A stretch of 64,000 nucleotides of DNA, from positions 434,001 through 498,000 of the forward strand of contig NZ_CP118976.1 in NCBI RefSeq assembly GCF_029024945.1, read 5' to 3'. The position numbers and the translations under genes were made by a program. This stretch comes from Staphylococcus succinus. GTDB lineage: Bacteria > Bacillota > Bacilli > Staphylococcales > Staphylococcaceae. How positions within the stretch are numbered: the stretch's first letter is position 1; each line of letters starts with the position of its first letter. The notes beneath the pieces were generated by a model. It saw nothing but the letters and a program-made list of their open reading frames with translations. It was not told where the DNA came from and ran no database searches. Below are positions 25,174 through 33,375 of the stretch, in pieces.

Positions 25174-25605
25174 GTGAATCGTACTAAAGAATCATTAAAT
25201 ACATTTATTGGGTTAAACCGTACACTTGATCATTTAGAAAAAATTGTTCGTAAAGATGTACAACGTCATGGGCTAAATATAACAGAATTTGCAGTAATGG
25301 AGCTACTTTATAATAAAGGTGATCAACCTATCCAACGTATTGGTAATAAAGTATTGATTGCTAGTAGCAGTATTACTTATGTTGTAGACAAATTAGAAGA
25401 AAAGGGTTGCGTCATTCGAAGACGCAATAATAAAGATAAACGTGTGACCAATGCTTCGCTTACGGAGAAAGGTCGTACGATGATGGATCAAATATTCCCA
25501 GAACATGCAGAAACTTTAGAATCAACATTTTCGGTACTAACCGATGCAGAGATTACAACCTTACAGAAAGCTTTGAAAAAATTAAGTGCGCGACCTATAA
25601 AGTAG
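25174..25605 (+). CDS. mhqR: MarR-type quinone-responsive repressor MhqR
   Basis: This 143-residue winged-helix repressor has the MarR recognition region VLIASSSITYVVDKLEEKGCVIRRRNNKDKRVTNASLTEKG. Sequence and gene order identify MhqR, the repressor of hydroquinone/quinone detoxification genes. A Cys lies in KGCVIRR of the wing region; MhqR relatives are reported to sense quinones by mechanisms still debated. Two GTG codons compete; the one at 25174 is better spaced from AGGTG. It is the first gene of the cluster and probably represses itself and the dioxygenase-esterase genes. Confidence 0.9.
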   Translation: MNRTKESLNTFIGLNRTLDHLEKIVRKDVQRHGLNITEFAVMELLYNKGDQPIQRIGNKVLIASSSITYVVDKLEEKGCVIRRRNNKDKRVTNASLTEKGRTMMDQIFPEHAETLESTFSVLTDAEITTLQKALKKLSARPIK

Positions 25606-25633
25606 GATAAGCACTTAAATTTTTAACTAAAAA

Positions 25634-25653
25634 TACTTCGAAACCGAGATAAA
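25634..25653. promoter_or_regulatory. Second MhqR-type operator, before the first dioxygenase gene
   Basis: TACTTCGAAACCGAGATAAA matches the reverse complement of the mhqR operator region (25134-25153) at 17 of 20 positions. It lies 25 bases before the next start codon, so the dioxygenase genes can be repressed independently of read-through from mhqR. Confidence 0.7.
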
Positions 25654-25677
25654 ATTAAAAAGAGAGAGGCGTTTATT

Positions 25678-26634
25678 ATGACAAATAATCAATTATTAGG
25701 AATTCATCATGTAACAGCAATGACAGATGATGCAGAAAGAAATTATAAATTTTTTACAGAAGTATTAGGTATGAGACTTGTTAAAAAAACAGTGAACCAA
25801 GATGATATTTATACGTATCATACATTCTTTGCAGATGATGAAGGCTCTCCAGGCACAGATATGACATTTTTCGATTTTCCAAATAATCCTAAAGGTGCAG
25901 CGGGCACAAATTCAATCTCTCGCGCAGCATTTAGAGTACCTAATGATGACGCACTTGCATATTATGAACAACGGTTTAATGAATATGGAGTAAAACACGA
26001 AGGCATTCAGTCATTGTTTGGAAAAAAAGTTTTACCGTTTGAAGAAGCGGATGGTCAAAGTTATCAATTAGTTTCTGATGAAAATAATAAAGGTGTAGCA
26101 CCTGGAAAACCATGGAAAAATGGTCCAGTGCCAACAGATAAAGCAATATATGGTCTTGGTCCTATTGAAATAACAGTAAGCTATTTTGAAGATTTCAAAA
26201 AAATATTAGAACAAATTTATGGAATGAAAGAAATCGCAAGTGAGGATAATGTTGCATTATTAGAAGTTGGTGAAGGTGGCAATGGTGGTCAAGTTATTTT
26301 AAGAAAAGATACAGAAACACCGGCAGCACGTCAAGGATATGGTGAAGTACATCACGTATCCTTTAGATTACCAGATCATGAAGCGATTGAACAATGGTTA
26401 GAAAAATATCAATCCGCAGGTATAGGAAACTCAGGTCTAGTTGATAGATTCTACTTTGAAGCTTTATATGCACGTATTGGACATATCTTAATTGAGGTAT
26501 CTACAGATGGACCAGGATTCATGGGAGATGAGCCATACGAAACATTAGGTGAAAGCTTAGCTTTACCACCATTTTTAGAGAAACAACGTGAATATATCGA
26601 ATCAGAAATTCGACCATTCAATACAAAAAGATAA
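25678..26634 (+). CDS. mhqE: Ring-cleaving dioxygenase, VOC family (MhqE/MhqO type), copy 1
   Basis: This 318-residue extradiol-type dioxygenase has two VOC modules. Probable metal ligands are the second His of GIHHVTAMTDD, the second His of GEVHHVSFRLPDHE and the Glu of HILIEVSTDGPGFMGDEP. MhqE/MhqO proteins open hydroquinone-type rings that form from quinone stress. A strong ribosome binding site precedes the ATG. It is followed after 80 bases by a shorter paralogue and then by the MhqD esterase, so it is the first structural gene of the operon. Confidence 0.87.
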   Translation: MTNNQLLGIHHVTAMTDDAERNYKFFTEVLGMRLVKKTVNQDDIYTYHTFFADDEGSPGTDMTFFDFPNNPKGAAGTNSISRAAFRVPNDDALAYYEQRFNEYGVKHEGIQSLFGKKVLPFEEADGQSYQLVSDENNKGVAPGKPWKNGPVPTDKAIYGLGPIEITVSYFEDFKKILEQIYGMKEIASEDNVALLEVGEGGNGGQVILRKDTETPAARQGYGEVHHVSFRLPDHEAIEQWLEKYQSAGIGNSGLVDRFYFEALYARIGHILIEVSTDGPGFMGDEPYETLGESLALPPFLEKQREYIESEIRPFNTKR

Positions 26635-26714
26635 ATGATAAATATAAGCTTATTTTAGAATGTTGTGGTAATATTTCAACATTTCAAAGCGTTATAAATG
26701 AAGGAGGTTATACT

Positions 26715-27614
26715 ATGGAAGCTATCCAACATATTCATCATATTTCAGCAATTGTAGGTAATCCAGAAGAAAATATTAAATTTTATAGAGACATTTTAAA
26801 TTTAAAATTAATCAAAAAAACAGTCAATTTCGATGATCCATCTACGTATCATTTATATTTTTCTAATGATGGTGTGGACAATGGAACAATTCTAACATTC
26901 TTTAATTGGCCAAATGCACATAAAGGTCGTATTGGTTCAGGCCAAGTTGAAAGAATTGCTTTTAGAATTCCAAAAGATGCAATAAGTCACTGGGAAAAAC
27001 ATTTGAAAGCACATGATATAGAAGTCTCTCGCACTCAACTATTTGATAGAGAAACATTGGAATTTAATGATGTTCATGAGCTACCATTGGCATTGGTTGA
27101 AAGTGAAGATATGCACGATGGAAGTCAAGATATTATTGGTTTTCATGGCGTAACGATGTTATCAGCTGATCCCTTGGCAACAGTGCACACACTAACTAAT
27201 GATATGGGATTAGAGAAAATAAACGAAGATGAAACGCACATCCACTTAGAAACTGTTGGTGATTGGCAACATCATGTTATGGTAAAAAAAGAGACACCTG
27301 AAACGGCGGTACACTGGGGTGTAGGCGTTGTACATCACATTGCTTGGTCAGTACCATCAACACAAGTACATCGTGCTTGGCAGGTAAAAATGAGTGGGAA
27401 AGGTTATCATGTTACTGATGTCAAAGATCGCAATTATTTTGAAGCAATTTATATGAAAGAGCGTGGCGGTATTATTTTTGAATTTGCTACTGAAGGTCCG
27501 GGATTTACTATTGACGAACGATTTGACGAATTGGGATCTAGTCTAGTCTTACCACCTCAACTTGAAGAACAAAGAGCAGCGTTATTGCAATTATTACCAC
27601 CCATCCGTATATAA
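26715..27614 (+). CDS. Ring-cleaving dioxygenase, VOC family (MhqE/MhqO type), copy 2
   Basis: This 299-residue paralogue of the preceding gene keeps the ligands: the His pairs in QHIHHISAIVG and GVVHHIAWSVPS and the Glu in GIIFEFATEGPGFTIDERFDELG. It is shorter between the modules and lacks a C-terminal extension. AAGGAGGT precedes the ATG. S. aureus mhqRED carries one such gene, so the second copy widens the locus, perhaps to a different hydroquinone. A cotranscript with mhqD is likely (69-base gap, no hairpin). Confidence 0.85.
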   Translation: MEAIQHIHHISAIVGNPEENIKFYRDILNLKLIKKTVNFDDPSTYHLYFSNDGVDNGTILTFFNWPNAHKGRIGSGQVERIAFRIPKDAISHWEKHLKAHDIEVSRTQLFDRETLEFNDVHELPLALVESEDMHDGSQDIIGFHGVTMLSADPLATVHTLTNDMGLEKINEDETHIHLETVGDWQHHVMVKKETPETAVHWGVGVVHHIAWSVPSTQVHRAWQVKMSGKGYHVTDVKDRNYFEAIYMKERGGIIFEFATEGPGFTIDERFDELGSSLVLPPQLEEQRAALLQLLPPIRI

Positions 27615-27683
27615 CGTAAAAGGGCTATTATTATAACTAACTACAATGGCTAATTTATTGATTTAAAAAGGAGCTGAAATAAT

Positions 27684-28277
27684 ATGGAACATATTTATAG
27701 AGAAGGCGAAGCAAATGCGCCGACATTTATTTTATTGCATGGCACTGGTGGAGACGAGAAAGATTTATTACCTTTGGCTACAGTATTAAATGATAAATAT
27801 AATGTATTAAGTGTAAGAGGTGAAATTTCTGAAAATGGTATGAATCGCTTTTTCAAACGTCATGGAGAAGGTCAGTATGATGTTGAAGATCTTAATTATA
27901 GAACTGAACGTTTAATTACATTTTTAAAAGAAGCGGCTCAAAGATATAATTTTGATTTGTCACAAGCGGTACCTGTAGGTTTTTCAAATGGTTCAAACAT
28001 TGCAATTAGTATGATATTACATGAAGATACTATTTTTAATACAGCGCTATTGTATGCACCACTTTATCCTATAGAGATTACAAACGATAAAGACTTAAGT
28101 CAAATGAATGTATTGCTTTCTATGGGAGAAAATGACCCAATTGTCACAGTAGAAGATAGTAAGAATGTCATTGATATTTTTAAAAATCGCGGAGCGAATG
28201 TGACTGAGGTATGGGTAAATAGCCATGAACTTACACAAGCGGGTGTACAAGCAGGGCAAAAAGTGTTGAATCAGTAA
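27684..28277 (+). CDS. mhqD: Carboxylesterase/phospholipase-family hydrolase MhqD
   Basis: The 197-residue alpha/beta hydrolase has an oxyanion segment LHGTGGDEKDLLPLA and the triad Ser101 in VGFSNGSN, Asp151 in GENDPIV and His181 in SHELTQAG. It belongs to the carboxylesterase/thioesterase group. In the mhq locus it accompanies ring-cleavage dioxygenases and probably hydrolyses a product or a conjugate; the exact substrate is unknown. AAAAGGAG precedes the ATG. It is the last gene of the operon, closed by a long hairpin. Confidence 0.88.
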   Translation: MEHIYREGEANAPTFILLHGTGGDEKDLLPLATVLNDKYNVLSVRGEISENGMNRFFKRHGEGQYDVEDLNYRTERLITFLKEAAQRYNFDLSQAVPVGFSNGSNIAISMILHEDTIFNTALLYAPLYPIEITNDKDLSQMNVLLSMGENDPIVTVEDSKNVIDIFKNRGANVTEVWVNSHELTQAGVQAGQKVLNQ

Positions 28278-28302
28278 GTGGCATTTAAATGATTTGAATT
28301 TT

Positions 28303-28381
28303 AAGCGTTGAGACAAATATTGCTTTAGTAGAGGATAAAACCTATTTTCTGAAAGCATAACTTGTGTCTCAACGCTTTTTT
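28303..28381 (+). terminator. Long terminator hairpin after mhqD
   Basis: AAGCGTTGAGACA and TGTCTCAACGCTT form a perfect 13-base-pair outer stem followed by Ts. The 49-base loop has its own helix (TGCTTT/AAAGCA), giving a branched or extended structure. Confidence 0.85.
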
Positions 28382-28510
28382 AGTGAATGGAAAAATAACA
28401 TATTAAGTGTTAGTGGTAGATGTAGAAATAAACTAATATTTAGATATTCAAAATAAAGTAAGCTACAATTATAAAATATAAATATAACGAAATTAAAGGT
28501 GGCCATCATT

Positions 28511-29068
28511 ATGGAAAATAGCGCGTTAATAGTAATGGATATGCAAAATGGCATTGTAAATGGTTTAGAATTTAAAGATGAGGTAATTAAACATAATCAG
28601 CAAGCTATTGAAGCAGCAAGGCAAAATAACATACCAGTTATATTTGTAAGAGTGGCTTTTAATGGAACATTTCTAGAAGTCTCTCCCAATAACAAAATGT
28701 TCTCTGAATATCAAGCAAGCGGTCAACAGATGTCATTGACTGATGAATCAACACAAATCATTGAATCATTAAATCGTAAAGAAGATGAACCAATTGTAAC
28801 TAAACATCGGCTAAGTGCATTTACAGGCAGTAATTTAGAAGTATTATTACGAGGCCTTCAAGTTAATCATATAGTGTTAACAGGTGTAAGTACGAGCGGA
28901 GTCGTGTTATCTACGACAGTTGAAGCAGCAGATAAAGACTATAAAATCACTATATTAGAAGATGCTGTCACTGATAACAATAGTAAAAAGCATCAATTCT
29001 TAATGAATGAAATACTGACAAGATATGCTGAAATCAGTTCAACACATTCATGGACAGCAGTACAATAA
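28511..29068 (+). CDS. Isochorismatase-fold protein without the catalytic cysteine
   Basis: The 185-residue protein has the cysteine-hydrolase fold: Asp in LIVMDMQNGIVNG, Lys in IVTKHRLSAFTGS and the loop VLTGVSTSGVVLSTTVEAADKDY. In active isochorismatase-fold amidases such as nicotinamidase the loop carries a Cys; here Val stands at that place. The variant occurs in other annotated family members, so this is a natural subgroup whose activity is unknown. I start it at the ATG at 28511, after AAAGGTGG. It is monocistronic, just after the mhq operon. Confidence 0.8.
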   Translation: MENSALIVMDMQNGIVNGLEFKDEVIKHNQQAIEAARQNNIPVIFVRVAFNGTFLEVSPNNKMFSEYQASGQQMSLTDESTQIIESLNRKEDEPIVTKHRLSAFTGSNLEVLLRGLQVNHIVLTGVSTSGVVLSTTVEAADKDYKITILEDAVTDNNSKKHQFLMNEILTRYAEISSTHSWTAVQ

Positions 29069-29073
29069 AATTA

Positions 29074-29148
29074 AAGCCCCAAGTTATCGTCGAAGATTCA
29101 GTTCTGGCATTTAAAGCCAAGGGAATCGAGCGTTAACTTGGGGTTTTT
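29074..29148. terminator. Long structured terminator between convergent genes
   Basis: CCCCAAGTTA and TAACTTGGGG form the outer stem with T and A runs at the two ends. The 47-base interior can pair further (GATTC/GAATC and GGC/GCC around ATTTAAA). Confidence 0.82.
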
Positions 29149-29151
29149 ATA

Positions 29152-30567
29152 TTACATAAGGCCGATAAGTTTCATCCAAAGTGAGCCAATACCTAACCAT
29201 ACAACAAAGTAAAATATAGCTAATATAGCATTCATTGCCCACCAGCGATTTTGAGTTACATAGCCGGCAGAATAAAGAATAGGAGCAGGGCCACTACTAT
29301 AGTGTGTTGTAGATGCCATTAAATTACCAAAGAAACCTAATATTAAAGCGCTGAATAATGGTGGCGCACCTGTTGCAATTGCCACGGCAAGTAAAGCAGA
29401 ATACATGGCACTCACATGTGCTGTCGAACTTGCAAACAGATAGTGAGAGTAGAAGTAGAAGAGCACTAGTATGATGAGGACAATTGGCCAACTTAAGCCG
29501 CCTAAACTGCCTGATATACTTTTACTTAACCACGGTATAAAACCAAGTTCATTGAGTTGATTTGCCATCATAACTAAGATTGAGAACCAAACTAATGTAT
29601 TCCAAGCACCTGTTTCTTTTAAGACGTCGTTCCATGTCAGTACGCCTGTAATGAGTAAAAGAGATAATGCAATAAATGCAGTTAAGGTTGCATCAATATT
29701 TAAGAGGCTACCTAATACCCAAAGTATGAGTGCTATTAAAAAGATACCGATCATGAATTTTTCACTCTTAGATATTGTACCCATATCGTTTAACTCATTT
29801 TGAGCCCATGTTTTGGCATTTGGTGTTTCTTTAATTTCAGGTGGATATAACTTATAGATGATTAACGGTACTAAAATTAAAGAAATAATTCCGGGGATGA
29901 GGGCGGCTAAGAACCAGTTCATCCAAGTAATATCGACGCCTTGATGTTTTGCGAGTGATTGAGCTAATGGATTACCAGCCATCGCAGTTAAAAACATAGC
30001 AGCTGTAATTAAATTACCATGAAATTCTGTAAAAATAAGAAATGCTCCCATTTTACGTTGTGTACCGTCTTCAGGTTTAGAACCAAAAGAGCGAGAGAGC
30101 GCATTAATAATTGGGAACATAATCCCACCAGCACGAGCCGTGTTACTTGGGGTTGCAGGTGCTAAAATCAGATCAACACCTATCAGTGAATAGCCTAGAC
30201 CTAAAGTCTTCTTGCCGAATAGTTTGACGAATTGCAATGCGATACGTCTCCCTAAGCCTGTTTTTACAAATCCTCTTGAGATAAAAAAAGCCATGGCAAT
30301 TAGCCAAATACTACTGTTACCAAACCCAGCGACCGCAGTATCTATTTTGACCGTACTCGTAAGCACAGTGAGTGAGAAACCAATCATTGCGACTGCACCA
30401 ATTGGTAAAGGTTGAGTAATACAACCAATAATCGTTGCAACGAATATAGCGAACATATGCCATGCTGTTGCATCTACGCCATCTGGTTTAAATGGGGTAA
30501 GAAACCAGATGATGAGCCCAACAACTACAGGGATAATGAACTTTTTATAATTAATATTACTATTCAC
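29152..30567 (-). CDS. DASS-family anion:Na+ or antiport permease (YflS/SodiT-like)
   Basis: The 471-residue polytopic protein belongs to the divalent anion:sodium symporter family (SLC13/CitT): PIGAVAMIGFSLTVL, GFGNSSIWLIAMAFFISRGFVKTGLGRRIAL, and the two SNT-type motifs APATPSNTARAGGIMFPI and LMASTTHYSSGPAPILYSAGYV. The latter form matches 2-oxoglutarate/malate translocators and YflS-like malate carriers. Likely cargo is malate or another dicarboxylate or tricarboxylate; the choice is not certain. It starts with GTG after AAAGGTGA. It is convergent with the preceding gene and unlinked to a regulator. Confidence 0.85.
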   Translation of the reverse strand: MNSNINYKKFIIPVVVGLIIWFLTPFKPDGVDATAWHMFAIFVATIIGCITQPLPIGAVAMIGFSLTVLTSTVKIDTAVAGFGNSSIWLIAMAFFISRGFVKTGLGRRIALQFVKLFGKKTLGLGYSLIGVDLILAPATPSNTARAGGIMFPIINALSRSFGSKPEDGTQRKMGAFLIFTEFHGNLITAAMFLTAMAGNPLAQSLAKHQGVDITWMNWFLAALIPGIISLILVPLIIYKLYPPEIKETPNAKTWAQNELNDMGTISKSEKFMIGIFLIALILWVLGSLLNIDATLTAFIALSLLLITGVLTWNDVLKETGAWNTLVWFSILVMMANQLNELGFIPWLSKSISGSLGGLSWPIVLIILVLFYFYSHYLFASSTAHVSAMYSALLAVAIATGAPPLFSALILGFFGNLMASTTHYSSGPAPILYSAGYVTQNRWWAMNAILAIFYFVVWLGIGSLWMKLIGLM

Positions 30568-31030
30568 AAATCTTCACCTTTCTTTACTTTCAATTTTTAA
30601 AATATTAGGAACTAAGCTTGCATGCATAGCTACCCACTATCAATAAAAGAGAAAAGACTATTATAAGTTTGAATGAAGTGACGTAACGCGTATGGATTCG
30701 TATATCTTATATCTTCAATAGTTCCATCTCATTTCTTAATTTATATATATAATTTTCATAATAATTATAGTGTCAGCAAAACATATTGTAAAGGTGACAT
30801 AAACATTAACATTATCAAAGGTAGGAACAGCAAATATTAGCTGTTTTATGTAAGACAATAATTGATTATATAATATCATTAATAGGAAACATAAAGACAT
30901 GTGAAGGATTGATTAAACTATCGTAATTTTTAAAAATAAATGATAACGTTTTCATATAGAGGAAGGCCTTCTAATCAAAATTTATTGCAACAATTTAAAC
31001 CCAAAATGAATATGAGTAGGTGACAAGTAA
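30568..31030. other. Intergenic region before lacP
   Basis: This AT-rich 463-base stretch must hold divergent promoters of the DASS gene and lacP. Apart from a perfect cre at 30941-30954 I recognise no ORF or RNA gene. AAGGCCTT at 30963-30970 is a short palindrome in the presumed lacP leader. Confidence 0.6.
30941..30954. promoter_or_regulatory. cre site upstream of lacP
   Basis: TGATAACGTTTTCA agrees with the cre consensus TGWNANCGNTNWCA at every fixed position. It lies 77 bases before the lacP start, consistent with CcpA repression of lactose uptake. Confidence 0.82.
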
Positions 31031-32419
31031 ATGGAAAGAAATTTAACTAAATTTCAAAAGTATGCATTTGGATTTGGTACAGTCGGCAAGGACGCTGTAT
31101 TTAACATTGTAAGTTTATTTTTGATGTTTTATATGAGTGATATTTTAGGATTATCTCCCGCTTTTGCAGGAGTGTTATTTTTTGTTGCTAGGATTTGGGA
31201 TGCTATTAATGATCCAGTGATGGGGATGATTGTAGATAATACACGTAATAAGCTAGGTAAATTTAAAACATGGCTTATTGTAGGAACATTGATTAATGCA
31301 GTAATCACGGTATTATTATTTACCAATTTTGATATGTCTACCACTTCGATGTACGTATATATATCGATTGTATATATACTGTGGGGAATGACATATACAA
31401 TTATGGATATTCCTTATTGGTCTTGGTTACCAAACTTAACAAGTAACCCCAGGGAAAGAGAAGAAATAGCTGTAGTTCCGCGATTTTTTGCGAGCTTTGC
31501 AGCATTAATTATTGGTAGTTTTGGTCTATGGTTTATAGATGAATTAGGTGCTTTGTTTGATAGTGGTTCTAGGGAAACAGGTATCTTTATACTAGCTATT
31601 ATTTGTAGTGTTATTTTTATTATAACTATAGGAATCACAGTCATTTTTGTTAAAGAAGATGTAGAAATTGAAAGGCAGAATGCTATTAAAGTTAATTTTA
31701 AAGATATATGGCGTATTTTATTTAAAAATAAAGAACTATTAGCGATTATTGGTGTAATTCTTGCATTTAACTTATGTGGTCAAATGATTAATGGCATTAT
31801 TATTTACTATTTTAAATATGTAACAAACGCTGAAAGTTTATTCTCGCTATTTAATACATTAATTATTATGGAAATGGTAGCTTTGTTAGTCTTTCCATTT
31901 TTAGTGAAAAGGTTAGGACGTACCATAGTATTTAATAGTGCTATTTTAAGTGTTATTATGGGTCTCTTTGTCATATTAATTGCAGGATTTGTAGCACCCC
32001 AAGCGCCTTTATGGATTATTTTAGGAGGTGGTCTCATCAGATATGGTACTGGAACATTAGTAGGTGTAAATACTGTCGCATTAGCAGATGTTATAGATTA
32101 TAGTGAAGTTAAATTTGGGCAACGCAATGAAAGTGTGATTACATCTACACAAACATTTTTAGTGAAGTTGGCACAAGCGATAGCTGGCTTATGTGTAGGT
32201 CTTGGTCTTTCACTTGTAGGTTATATCCCTAACCAAGCCCAAACAGCAGGAACAATTTTAGGAATGAGAATTGAAATGATTGGTATACCGCTCATATTTA
32301 TTATTGCTTGTGGTGTACTTTACCATAAGGCATTTAATTTAAAAGGCGATTTTTTAAGTGATATACAAAAAACGTTATATTATAAGCGTAAAAATAAAGA
32401 AAAACAAACCGATATTTAG
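31031..32419 (+). CDS. lacP: Lactose permease, GPH family (LacP)
   Basis: This 462-residue transporter of the glycoside-pentoside-hexuronide:cation symporter family has KYAFGFGTVGKDAVFNIVSLFLMFYMSDILG, the conserved RIWDAINDPVMGMIVDNTRNKLGKFKTWL and WSWLPNLTSNPREREEIAVVPRF. It lacks the C-terminal EIIA-like domain of streptococcal LacS, like S. xylosus LacP. The neighbouring lacR and lacZ make lactose or galactosides the probable substrate. A cre stands upstream. It is convergent with lacR, 18 bases apart, with no hairpin seen between. Confidence 0.9.
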   Translation: MERNLTKFQKYAFGFGTVGKDAVFNIVSLFLMFYMSDILGLSPAFAGVLFFVARIWDAINDPVMGMIVDNTRNKLGKFKTWLIVGTLINAVITVLLFTNFDMSTTSMYVYISIVYILWGMTYTIMDIPYWSWLPNLTSNPREREEIAVVPRFFASFAALIIGSFGLWFIDELGALFDSGSRETGIFILAIICSVIFIITIGITVIFVKEDVEIERQNAIKVNFKDIWRILFKNKELLAIIGVILAFNLCGQMINGIIIYYFKYVTNAESLFSLFNTLIIMEMVALLVFPFLVKRLGRTIVFNSAILSVIMGLFVILIAGFVAPQAPLWIILGGGLIRYGTGTLVGVNTVALADVIDYSEVKFGQRNESVITSTQTFLVKLAQAIAGLCVGLGLSLVGYIPNQAQTAGTILGMRIEMIGIPLIFIIACGVLYHKAFNLKGDFLSDIQKTLYYKRKNKEKQTDI

Positions 32420-32437
32420 TCGTTGTATCATTGCGAA

Positions 32438-33268
32438 TTAAACACCGTAACGTGCTCTATATGCTGTAGCACTTATTTTGAAATAGTGCTTAAATGACTT
32501 AGAAAAAACGAGCGGGTCTTTATAACCTACACTGTAAGCAATATAGCTAATAGGGTGTGAAGTTTGTATTAACAGTTGAGCAGCTTGATACATACGAAGA
32601 TGTATCAAATATGTTTTAGGTGATACATTGAAATGCTTAATAAACATTTTATAAAGATAACTTCTACTCAAATTCGCTTTTTTAGCAACGTCATCAATAG
32701 TAATGTTTGAAGTGAAATTCTGGTTTATAAAATCTAATGCCACTTGAATATTTGTATGTAATTGTTGGTTATCTAGAATGTCTTGATGGGTCGGAAATGT
32801 TTCTTGTAAGCAATGTAACAACTCAAATAAGTATTGATTTAATAAGATATCTTGTGATTTTTTAATATCCATATTTGCGGATAAATCACATATTTTAGAA
32901 ATAATTGAAAATAGTAGTGTTGTATCATAATTTTTCATTACAATATGCTCAGCTAAAGCTGAACGAGAAAAATAGGTATGTGCTTGTTTGCCACTTATAC
33001 CTACCCAATAATAGCGCCAAGGCTTATTTATTGAAGGGTTATATTGAACTTTCATGCCTTTTTTTAAAACAAAAACATCGCCAGCACATAAATGATGCGT
33101 TACGCCATCATATATAAAATCACCTTCACCTTCTGAAACAATGTGAATTACAACAGGGCGAGTAACAATATAATCATATCCAATAATAGATGTGCCTATT
33201 TCAATACCGCATTCATCAACTTGGGCTTCATAATTAAATTTTTTGAATTTTTTCCATAATAAATGCAT
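32438..33268 (-). CDS. lacR: AraC/XylS-family activator of lactose genes (LacR)
   Basis: The 276-residue regulator has an N-terminal cupin-type sugar-binding domain (VIHIVSEGEGDFIYDGVTHHLCAGDVFVLKKG, about 45-80) and a C-terminal AraC double helix-turn-helix (TIDDVAKKANLSRSYLYKMFIKHFNVSPKTYLIHLR, then PISYIAYSVGYKDPLVFSKSFKHYF). It resembles S. xylosus LacR, the activator of lacPH. I use the ATG at 33268 over the GTG at 33280. It is divergent from lacZ across about 107 bases and convergent with lacP, unlike the published divergent lacR-lacPH order. Confidence 0.87.
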   Translation of the reverse strand: MHLLWKKFKKFNYEAQVDECGIEIGTSIIGYDYIVTRPVVIHIVSEGEGDFIYDGVTHHLCAGDVFVLKKGMKVQYNPSINKPWRYYWVGISGKQAHTYFSRSALAEHIVMKNYDTTLLFSIISKICDLSANMDIKKSQDILLNQYLFELLHCLQETFPTHQDILDNQQLHTNIQVALDFINQNFTSNITIDDVAKKANLSRSYLYKMFIKHFNVSPKTYLIHLRMYQAAQLLIQTSHPISYIAYSVGYKDPLVFSKSFKHYFKISATAYRARYGV

Positions 33269-33375
33269 GAGGACACCCACTTTATAAAGATTAGTTTTAA
33301 ATTATTATACCACATATATATTAAATAATATTTGAATATATTATTGGAGAAGATAAAAGTTAGGAGCGGATTTGT

